Below are positions 55,768 through 64,000 of a stretch of DNA of 64,000 bases, piece by piece (the stretch's first letter is position 1; every line of letters starts with the position of its first letter). The stretch lies in assembly GCA_003008705.1 (NCBI GenBank), contig PDUO01000006.1, forward strand, positions 443,295-507,294, read 5' to 3'. Source of the stretch: Pezicula radicicola (Eukaryota > Ascomycota > Leotiomycetes > Helotiales > Dermateaceae). The notes under the pieces were generated by a model. The model made no database searches and had not been told where the DNA came from. It worked only from the letters and a program-made list of their open reading frames with translations. The position numbers and the translations under genes are program-made.

Positions 55768-57541
55768 CTAAGATGGCTTGGCACGAGACTTCATATGATC
55801 GTGTACTCCAACTGGCTTCGTCGCTCTAGTCCTTGGTCTAACGCTGTCTCTCAGAGTTGAACCCCTACCACCATGAGCAATTGTATCAACGGCCTTTCCC
55901 AATCTAGAAACCCAGCCTTCGCGCTCATGCAGTCTTCCACCAACTGGCAACAAATCCTCCTCATTGGTGATTCTCGCATACATCTGTTGGAACTCCCAAA
56001 GACTCTGCTTTGCAGCTCTGGTAACGCACTGTGTTTCCAGATGGACAAAGGCTCGCTTCTTTGATCTCGTGTCTTCTTCCTCGATATCCAGGAACCGGGA
56101 ACTGGTATGCGCAGAGTTAGAGGGCTCTTTCATATCGACTGGACCCTTCTCTTTCTCAGGGGTATCTTTGACTGTGACATGCTGTTTGTACTGAATTGGA
56201 TCTAGAAGAGAGGCATCGCAGAGCTCTTGATGAAAACGGTCGATTAGGGATTGGAATCTGCCGGACCAGTAGGAATTTGGCTGAGCGGTGTAGACTTGGC
56301 GCCCATTGACCGTAAAGGACAGTAATGGTGAAGAGATGATTGGTCTGGACGTGTCAGGGATTGGGGAGAGGTCGCGTGTGCTTCTGCTTCGACTGTAACT
56401 TCTCTTGCTAGAACTCTCATGGCTGTAATTGGAGCTAAGTAGGGGTCGGGATCGTGACGAGCTCAAGTTAGATCGAGAAATGGAAGAGGTCAAACTCGAG
56501 ATCATGTTCATTGTTCGAGATTTAGGAATTTGGGCTTGGCTTGTTCGAAGAAGAGCTGGCTGGTTGCGAGTGGGAGATATGGGGCCCAGCAGCCGCAAAG
56601 TCTTGGGTTCCTGAGGCTTTCGGTTCTAGTAAGTTATTAGAGATCTGTTGAACTGCCAGATAAAGATCCAAGGCCACTTGGCTTGAATTGCTCGAGCCAA
56701 CTCAATGCTTCAAAACGCATGGAGCGAAGCCAAATAATGGGTTGTACAAACTTACCTCCTTCTCGGAAGGCAGCACCGGAGTACTGACATAACGGCGACC
56801 TCCCTGTTTACCATATGTGGGTGTCGGAATGCGTGTTGGCGTGGTCGAATGGAGCTGTGGTCGAAGACTGTGATGGTACATTGGGCTGTGTGTTGGTGTT
56901 GATTCCAGAGGAGGAGTTCGATAGTACTGCTGAAAGCGTGGGACAAGAAGATCTGGCTGGCTAAGGTCATTCGCAGATGTAGATGCTGTGAGGCTGGAAC
57001 TGGCAACTGTCGGAGCACTATGGAGTGACTCCATTGGAAAGTTATCAGTGCGACGTCGTCCGTACCCCAAAATTGGCTTTGCATGGCCTGGCATTGGCAG
57101 AGCGCCTATGGCATCAGTGAATTGTTGTTGAGACATGCTCGATTTCAACGTCGTACTGAGTGGAGGGCCAAGTGGTCCGTAGTCAGAGAATTGCCGTTTA
57201 GGTATGTGAAGGCGTGGAGGTGTTGGCTCTTTCTCGTTTGGCGGGCTTGAGTTACTTGCTTCGTCTGAGTTACTGAGCTTTGGTGTCACCAATTCCTTCA
57301 ATGTAGAAGGGTCATCGAGACCTAAAGCCGCAAGGAACTCGGCCTCTGTTGGCGGTGCGACCTCTCCAAACTTGAGATTGGGATTCGAGCGCTGCTTAGG
57401 AAGGTACAACTTTCCATGGCGAGTATCAGGTGGTAGTGGTACTTCCCTACGCACCCGTACTCGAGTGACAAGGGGGCTATCCTTGCCATACCGGCCGCAT
57501 GGAAGCAATTGAATATCGGATTGGTCCGGGGCTTGAGCCAT
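55768..57541 (-). CDS. Ser/Pro-rich protein of unknown function
   Basis: Hypothetical protein of 547 residues. Exons are 57541-56756 and 56625-55768, joined in phase 0 across a 130-bp intron (donor GTAAGT, acceptor TAG), linking PVLPSEKE to NRKPQEPKTLRLLGP. Exon 1 encodes a mostly disordered region with a conserved-looking segment APPTEAEFLAALGLDDPSTL and many Ser/Pro motifs. Exon 2 contains a Ser/Arg-rich stretch (KRSYSRSRSTRDLSPIPDT) and a more ordered part (SYWSGRFQSLIDRFHQELCD; AFVHLETQCVTRAAKQSLWE). No catalytic motif, signal peptide or membrane segment seen. Many Ser-Pro sites suggest phosphorylation. The two ORFs could be separate genes, but the clean in-phase splice argues for one. 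Confidence 0.72.
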
Positions 57542-58542
57542 ATCTAGATATACTTGAAGCTGGAATACTTTGAGTGATCTATGGAGCAAAGAGTGGGTGT
57601 TTGACAAAGAGGGATGGTGGTGTGCGAAGATGGAAGGAGTGCGGATGGGCGAAGTAAAAGTGAAAGTTTCTTTGCGGAGGAACACCGCAAAAATGTTTGC
57701 GGTTTGACTCTTGGGGGCCTCATCGTCACAGACAATCCCAATTGCTTGGAACCTATCCGCCGGACTCAGTGGAAACGAGTTGGAGTAGACGGCGCCAGAT
57801 TTCTTGGTACTAGCAGGAGGCGAGGTATTATACAGAGTCGAGACAACGCGTTACACAGATATTGAGGAACTCGCAGAAGAAACACAGTCTACAAACGTGT
57901 AATATTAGACATGCAATACAGTTATAAAGTACAAATTCTGTACCTTTCCTACTTCCATTGTTGGTAGTGGCGGAGTGGAAACAACGGCGGGTTTGAGCTA
58001 CCTAAATGAGGATAACAACAAAAGACAAAGAACGTTGCACCTAGCAGATTGCCTGTAGCGTATATACAGGACCACATGAATAACTATTCTTGTCAGTTGT
58101 AATTGTGGTATCAGGTTGGTTCAAGACTCAAGTTACTGTAACTAAGTCAATAACCACCAGACGGGTATAGCAGTCGATAGTCTAAATTCATATCGGTATT
58201 TTAGTGGGAGGTCTTAATTGAAAGAGCCAATGAATGGATCCAAGGAATAGTAGTCTGAACTTGGGATAATGGTTGTGCAGGAAAAGCAGATCTTTCATTA
58301 CAATATCGCTAGACAGTTGCATCACTCGCTTAAGCCCCTTTTAGGTCAACTTTGAAGCTGTGAAGAAGGGAACACACTTCTCTAATGGCAAATGTGGTCT
58401 TAGTAAAGTCACTATTACGAACGGCATTCAAGAAACCGTAAATTGTAGATAACTTGGTTTACAGACATAACGAATGGTTGGGTAAATCATAACTCTATGC
58501 TTTTATGCCAACTTGGCACGTTCTATTTGTCATGCGAACCAT
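57542..58542. other. Intergenic
   Basis: Upstream of the preceding gene and 3' flank of the NRDE gene. No gene seen. Confidence 0.4.
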
Positions 58543-59613
58543 CTACAACTCCGCCTGTAGCTTGCCCGTATGCCCATTTGCCTCACCATTCCATCCCTCA
58601 ATGTTGAATTCGAACTTGGTATCACTCGTGCCCCTCTTCACCGGTCTGCCATCCGCATCATACAATGCTCTTTCTCTAAATGTGACCTTTCCTTCCCAGT
58701 CTACAAGTATTATGGTCTGCCTCTGTGTCCCATAAATTCCTGACATAAATGTGTTTGTCTCCGGGTCGGGTTTCTCGACTTCATGTATGACATCAGTTAC
58801 TATTGCAGCACCATTTTCCAAGGGTTTTGCGGCGGCGATTTCGTCTGCTCGAGGGAGAGCATGAGGAGCTGTAGAGCCGATGGTACGAATGAAGATGGAC
58901 TTTCGCAGTTGGTAGAGATATTGTTCGAATTCTTCTCCTTCTTGTGGAGGCGGGAGAGTATCCGTATCCAGTACATCATACAGTAAATTGACCAGTTCAT
59001 CTTCTTCAAGATGGGCTTCAACTGCATGTTGCACGGCCTGCAAAGTTTTCTCCTTCCCCATCTCTACTTTTGGCCACAGCTCGGGGTCGTGAAATGAAGT
59101 ATTGCTCAATCCATAAACCTCCCCTCTCTCTCCAGCTATCCACGGAACTTCGTCAGGCCCACCACTCCGATTTGATATAATCGCCAGAGGTTCCAAGCCA
59201 CTTTGTTCCCTTTTCCTCAACTTCCCAGCAACTAAGCTGAACCCACCAACACTCTTCACTCCGCTATCGAATAATCGCTTCACAAACTCCTCTGTTCGCT
59301 CACTTTCTTTAGCCCCCAACCACGTCGTCACCATGCCTCCCCGACTTTTCAGTCCCTGGACCGGATGCTCAGTATCATGTGTATCCGTCTCACGATAGTT
59401 CGTCAGTACAGCAAAGTTGCCAGTCTTCGCGATCCCGAGCCAGGTGCCTTGTTCTGAGCGTTGCAAGTCTCGAGAAGAGAGGATGCATTGGTGATTCTCA
59501 GGAGATTCCCACCAGTGTGGGCGGGAGGTTGGTCGGAGAATGAATTCGTCGCGATTATCGAGACATATGAAGGCATAGGAGGGATGGGCGGTTGTTATGA
59601 TTGCGATACACAT
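58543..59613 (-). CDS. NRDE / TANGO2-family protein
   Basis: Single-exon protein of 356 residues, about the usual length for fungal members of this family. The N-terminus MCIAIITTAHPSYAFICLDN carries the diagnostic NRDE at residues 20-23, placing the N-terminal Cys at position 2 as in Ntn-hydrolase-like relatives. Further conserved blocks are RDLQRSEQGTWLGIAKTGNF, AVLTNYRE, SRGGMVTTWL, VYGLSNTSFHDPELWPKV, and FMSGIYGTQRQTIILVDWEG with TFRERAL. TANGO2 has been linked to Golgi organisation, haem trafficking and lipid metabolism in animals; the fungal role is unknown. Start at 59613 places Cys2 correctly. Confidence 0.92.
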   Translation of the reverse strand: MCIAIITTAHPSYAFICLDNRDEFILRPTSRPHWWESPENHQCILSSRDLQRSEQGTWLGIAKTGNFAVLTNYRETDTHDTEHPVQGLKSRGGMVTTWLGAKESERTEEFVKRLFDSGVKSVGGFSLVAGKLRKREQSGLEPLAIISNRSGGPDEVPWIAGERGEVYGLSNTSFHDPELWPKVEMGKEKTLQAVQHAVEAHLEEDELVNLLYDVLDTDTLPPPQEGEEFEQYLYQLRKSIFIRTIGSTAPHALPRADEIAAAKPLENGAAIVTDVIHEVEKPDPETNTFMSGIYGTQRQTIILVDWEGKVTFRERALYDADGRPVKRGTSDTKFEFNIEGWNGEANGHTGKLQAEL

Positions 59614-60405
59614 TTTGGTAGTTGAGTCAGATTCTGAAGTGTGTAGTCAGAGGACGTTAAGTGAGGAGGTAGTGGAGTCTGCATGATACAGCAGTTGAGG
59701 AGAGTGTTGGCACTAGAAGTATGCGTTGCAAGTCACAGGCATTGGACAGGTTGGCCCATGGTGTGGGCTGATGTCAAGTGAGATAAGTCTTGGGGATGCT
59801 CCAGTGTCCAGTGTCCAGTGTCCAGTGTGCAGAGTAAGTGTCGTACAGGTGCTTCTGTCCTTGTTGGGTCGGCTTCCGGTCAAGCCACCTCCACAACAGG
59901 ACCAAGCCACAACACAAGGGAAGAGCCTCGGAACGCAGTCATGCGATGTCGGGCTTTTTTTATCATTTTTATCAAAGGTTTGCAGCTGACCTCGGAGGTC
60001 TACGCAAGCTCGTATTGTGCCCGTGTGGCCTTGGCCTTATCGTCATTGCAAAAGTGTCTTTTCTCAGCAAAGACAGGTATCCTGGGGGTTGACACTGGAT
60101 TTCGTAAAAACACACATTGCAAAAAGGGACAAATTGGAGGCCGGGGAGGCAGAAGCGCATGACGTTGTTAGGGGCGTTCGGGGATTACAGAGTTTTGCAT
60201 TCATACAGCTTTATCGGGCAGATAAGAACCCACGGAAACCATAGAAACACGCTAAGCCTGCTCAAAGTCCCATCTTGACTCGCCCTGTCCTTCTCTTTCA
60301 TCATCATCATCACACCGCTCGACGACCATACTGCTTGAAAGCATCCGACATTCAACCTACGACCTCTTATTTTACGCCGAATTCGATTCAAGATTGAATG
60401 CAATC
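59614..60405. other. Intergenic between divergent genes
   Basis: Shared upstream region of the NRDE and YOP1-like genes. It contains the CCAGTGT microrepeat at 59800-59827 and CATCATCATCATCAC near 60300. No gene seen. Confidence 0.4.
59800..59827. repeat. CCAGTGT heptamer, four perfect copies
   Basis: Four head-to-tail perfect CCAGTGT units in the divergent promoter between the NRDE and YOP1-like genes. Confidence 0.9.
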
Positions 60406-61653
60406 ATGTTTGATACGTTCGCAAAGCTCTTATCGTAAGTATTTCATACCCCGCGGTTGACCGAACAACAAGCTTGTATCCCATTGCTTCTCGAGATACT
60501 TCATTCGAGCACTTCGGATTGCTGAGTTTATGCGACAAAAACTGTACTGACGGTATCATCAAAGGTCCATTCCCACATTCGTCTTCCCGGTGTTTGCCTC
60601 TTACAAAGCTCTCAAGACCACTGATCCCGCACTCCTGACGCCATGGCTCATGTACTGGGTGGTTTTGGCTTGCGCATTACTCTTTGAATCGTGGGCTGGA
60701 TTCATTCTTGTCTGGTGAGTCTAAGAGACACGCATATGAGGACTATGCTAACGTATTCTAGGATTCCCTTCTATGCCTGGATTCGGCTAGGCTTCCTCCT
60801 CTACCTTATCCTTCCCCAGACCCAAGGCGCTCGCGTGCTTTACCAACAACACGTCCATCCCTTCCTTCACGATAATGAGCTTGCAATCGACGAGTTTATA
60901 ACCTCAGCACATGAACGCGCCAAAACAACTGGCCTCGAATACCTCAAACAAGCAATTGAGCTCATCAAACAACATGTCCTCGGACTTCCTCCTAAGGAAC
61001 CAACACCGCCATCAACCCCGTCTAGATATTCATATGCACAAACTCTTCTTTCTCGATTCAATATACCATCCGCAAGACCAGCATACCTCGAGCATACTGG
61101 CGAAACTAGCACTGCGACTGATTTCTACTCGCTCTTAGCTTCTGCCGTAACGGCGGCAACATCGGCATCTTTGAATGCTGCAACGGGCTCTTCTCGCCAA
61201 CTTGTTGACCTCTCAAATTCCGGAACTCTAATTCCCCCAACTGTTTCTGGTGCAGAACGTATGACTTTTATTGCGGCGCAACGTGAACGGCTCTCTATTC
61301 TGCTTTCGGCTCTCGATAAGGAAGCTAGCAGCCTTCAGGTCGCCGAGGTTGGAGATAGATCTTTGTCAAGAATCTCTCTAGATGGAAGCTCGGAGGAGGA
61401 CCGACCAAAAAGCGCAGCAAGTGCGTTGAGCAAAAGCAGGAGTGAAGTTGATTTTGAGAAGATCGATGCCGAGAGTGGCGCAGAAGAACTAGAAAATGAA
61501 AGAAGACAGATGGTAAAGAGAACACAGAGTGGAAGTGGTAGTTGGATGCCGTGGAGCTGGGGCACAGTAGCAAAGCTAGACCAGGGACAAGACATGGTTA
61601 TGTATGGTACTGAGGAGGAAACCAAGGGAACAAGCACTGGCGTCGAGACTTGA
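60406..61653 (+). CDS. TB2/DP1/HVA22 (Yop1/REEP)-family membrane-shaping protein
   Basis: ER-tubule-type membrane-shaping protein of 356 residues. Exons are 60406-60434, 60565-60714 and 60762-61653, with phase-2 introns. The first exon has 29 nt (MFDTFAKLL). The TB2/DP1 core is FPVFASYKALKTTDPALLTP, W-LMYWVVLACALLFESWAG, FILVWIPFYAWIRLGFLLYL and ILPQTQGARVLYQQHVHPFL, giving the paired hydrophobic hairpins that wedge into the ER membrane. Typical Yop1 is about 170-180 residues. Here a 220-residue Ser/Thr/Ala-rich cytosolic tail follows, with a helical segment (ERMTFIAAQRERLSILLSAL) and an acidic end. This longer form is the REEP-like version found in filamentous fungi. Confidence 0.93.
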
Positions 61654-62477
61654 TTTATGTTTTACTGGTGGAAAAGGAGTTTTTACAAGGAACATGATTT
61701 GATATCCCCTCGAATTGGGAGTCTGGTGGGAGAAATAGAGGAGATTCCTCACGGGTATACTCCTGAGACTGAGACTAAGTCTCAAGACGATCATTCAACA
61801 TATTACGATCGTACCATGATCATTTAAGCACAAGCTGCACTAAAACTGCAGTCTTTGATGGCAGTAGGGCCGAGTCTTCAGAACTATTTTCGTCCTACAA
61901 CAGTCAGAGTAGGAAGATTCTTGAGGCAAGGAGGGGGTAGGATGTAAGTATTCTTTTTTATTTATTTATTTTTTATTCGGAAGCCCGAGAGCCGTTTTTT
62001 CAGCCCCTGGCTTGAGCATTTACTCGTCATACCGCATCTTTATGACGCAATAATGTGAGGTTGAGGAGACTTTCTCTCCTCAGTCGCAAATCGATTCGGC
62101 ACTGCAGAAAGAGAGCCAAAGCTTCAGTGCGATTTAAGAAGTTTTAAACTAAGTTCAACAGTAGCTGGTGGCTTTGAAATCAACTTGGGTCTTCTCAATC
62201 TTTATCTTTGCTTTTTCCGCGCTCAGATGTAAACATCCTCAAAGCTGAGGTGGGGGAGGCATCAATCAGCTTGGAACGGAGCTACCATCTTTTCCCCCGG
62301 TTGGCTCCGTTACTTCATTGTGCATAGATAGGCTTAAGGTTAGCAGTATCACGGTTTCTCAAAGTATAAAAAGGAAGGTTTTCCTCGTTTCATTGTCACC
62401 GTTATTCTGTTCGTCTTTACAGTATCCCATCAACCATTACTCGGAATTACCCCACAATCACCTGATCAACAAGCAAA
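61654..62477. other. Intergenic
   Basis: 3' flank of the YOP1-like gene and promoter of the aldo/keto reductase, with a T/A-rich tract (TTTTTTATTTATTTATTTTT-like) near 61955. No gene seen. Confidence 0.4.
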
Positions 62478-63905
62478 ATGTCCTTCCAACAACCCCCAGA
62501 GATGCCGCAGTCACTCAAGGCTTCCATTGAGAATAGTAAGGCTGAGTATGTGCAGTTGGGTAAGAGTGGTCTTCGGGTCTCAATCCCTATTTTTGGTGCT
62601 ATGAGTATTGGACATCCGGATTGGGCGCCATGGGTCTTAGATGAAGAGAAGGTAAGTCTGATATCATTCTCGCATAATATTATGTTATCTACCTAGAAAG
62701 CAAGAGAGATGGAAATGAAGCTAGGTGGCTATTCCGTAGGAGACTTAGTATATCTAGGTCACATGACTAGCCTGTTCAACACATCTACATACCAATACGC
62801 AAATGTTCTGACACACTGCTAGTCTTTGCCGTTGCTTAAAGCAGCCTGGGAACGTGGACTTAATACCTGGGACACCGCAGTAAGTGCAGAGTCTTAATAT
62901 CTCCAGTAGGCTATTCTTAAGTATTTTTAGAACGTCTACTCCAACGGCGAATCCGAGAAAATCATTGGGAAAGCCATCAAGAAATTCAATATTCCCCGCC
63001 ACAAGCTGGTTATCTTGACGAAATGCAATGGAGCTGTTGGTGAAGAGTCAAATTTGAGGACTATATTATATCCCAAGGAAATCAATGCCAGCAAGGATTA
63101 TGTCAATCAAAGAGGTACGTTCCCCGGATATCTCTGCTCAAGACTGCAGTACTTAATCTGAGTAACTAAGTCAAACTGAATAGGACTCTCCCGACAAGCA
63201 ATCTTCAATGCAGTAAATTCATCACTCGCTCGTCTCGATACAGACTATATTGACCTCCTGCAAATCCACCGCTTTGACAAGACTGTACCCATAGAAGAAA
63301 CAATGGAAGCACTCCACGACCTAGTCAAGTCAGGAAAAGTCCGCTACATCGGCGCCTCCAGCATGTGGGCAACAGAATTTGCTCAAATGCAATTTGTGGC
63401 TGAGAAGCATGGTTGGACTAAGTTTGTCAGTATGCAAAATCATTATAACTTGTTGTATCGAGAGGAAGAGAGGGAGATGAATAGATTTTGCGACGCTACA
63501 GGTGTAGGACTAATTCCCGTAAGTACTCATTTTGCCTCCCTACAATAACTCATCAACCTAACAAAAGAAAATCAAAAAAAGTGGGCACCGCTATGTAGAG
63601 GCCACCTAGCAAGACCAATCGGAGCATTCGGTACAACAAAGCGTTCGGAAACCGAAAAGGAACTTACAGAAGCCGATACCAAGACTATTGACCGGGTTCA
63701 AGAACTCGCTGATAAGAAGGGCTGGAAGATGTCTCAGGTTGCTCTGGCTTGGATTAATAAGAGGATTACTAGTCCTATTATTGGGTTCTCTAGTGTTGAG
63801 AGGATTGATGAGGCTATTGATGTTAGGGGGAAGACTTTGACGGATGAGGAGGAGAAGTATTTGATGGAGTTTTATCAGCCTAAGGCTGTTGTTGGTCATT
63901 CTTAG
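62478..63905 (+). CDS. Aldo/keto reductase
   Basis: NADPH-dependent aldo/keto reductase, 357 residues. Exons are 62478-62651, 62823-62879, 62931-63114, 63184-63518 and 63582-63905. Catalytic residues are visible: Asp in NTWDTA (end of exon 2), Tyr in NVYSNGESE (start of exon 3), Lys in VILTKCNG and His in LLQIHRFD. Cofactor loops [15 protein letters not shown] and [20 protein letters not shown] follow the usual order of the (beta/alpha)8 barrel. The sequence is nearest to the fungal group that includes yeast YakC-like and versiconal-hemiacetal-acetate-reductase-like enzymes; no gene cluster of secondary metabolism surrounds it. Intron 4 has an A-rich end before the AG. Confidence 0.92.
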
Positions 63906-64000
63906 GGATTATTTGATGGGAAGAGTTGATTGTGGTTTAGAAAGATTGAATAAAATGGTGAATGGGAGTTGTTAATGTCTGCGCTGGACGTATTTTCTCT

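Noticed and set aside
1..64000. tRNA, rRNA, CRISPR array, complete autonomous transposon
   Set aside because: No B-box-like tRNA signatures, no rRNA, no spaced repeats, and no transposase or reverse transcriptase frame was seen.

Overview
The window looks like a gene-rich stretch of a filamentous ascomycete (Pezizomycotina) nuclear genome. Short 45-200 bp introns have GTRNGT-type donors, CTAAC/CTAAT-like branch sites and C/TAG acceptors. Gene families are typically fungal (Zn2Cys6, DUF6590, DUF8035, type-B carboxylesterase, MFS sugar permease), and housekeeping genes (RCC1, RAD10, TFB2, YOP1-like) lie between AT-rich islands. Family resemblance suggests Leotiomycetes, but that is inference. 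I saw no tRNA, rRNA or CRISPR array.

Layout. 1-8.5 kb: a minus-strand Zn2Cys6+bZIP regulator running off the left edge, a 16-cysteine metallothionein-like gene, a membrane protein, RCC1 (RanGEF) and RAD10/ERCC1. 8.5-21.4 kb: an AT-rich accessory region holding four DUF6590 paralogues (one broken), a 301-bp TIR element with TA target site, a coiled-coil protein and a proline-iminopeptidase-type hydrolase. 22-24.5 kb: a small conserved-looking ORF and an unexplained 1.5-kb segment flanked by degenerate repeats in opposite orientation. 25-34 kb: metabolic genes (PhyH dioxygenase, SDR, succinate-semialdehyde dehydrogenase, secreted carboxylesterase). 34-37 kb: gene-poor, with an 18-bp minisatellite and a truncated ferritin-like gene. 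37.4-39.7 kb: a 786-aa caspase-like protein. 40.7-43.2 kb: a multiply broken UVE1 UV-damage endonuclease gene. 44-64 kb: DUF8035 protein, MFS sugar permease, a 10-exon acyl-CoA thioesterase divergent from TFB2, a START-like protein, an unknown Ser/Pro-rich protein, a NRDE/TANGO2 protein, a YOP1/HVA22-like protein and an aldo/keto reductase.

Most genes are unlinked housekeeping or metabolic functions. The best candidates for novelty are the Zn2Cys6-bZIP fusion, the DUF6590 cluster, the repeat-flanked segment at 22.6-24.2 kb, and loss of UVE1 in a window where two nucleotide-excision-repair genes (RAD10, TFB2) are intact. Exon structures were assembled by hand from splice signals, phase and family conservation; no search was run.
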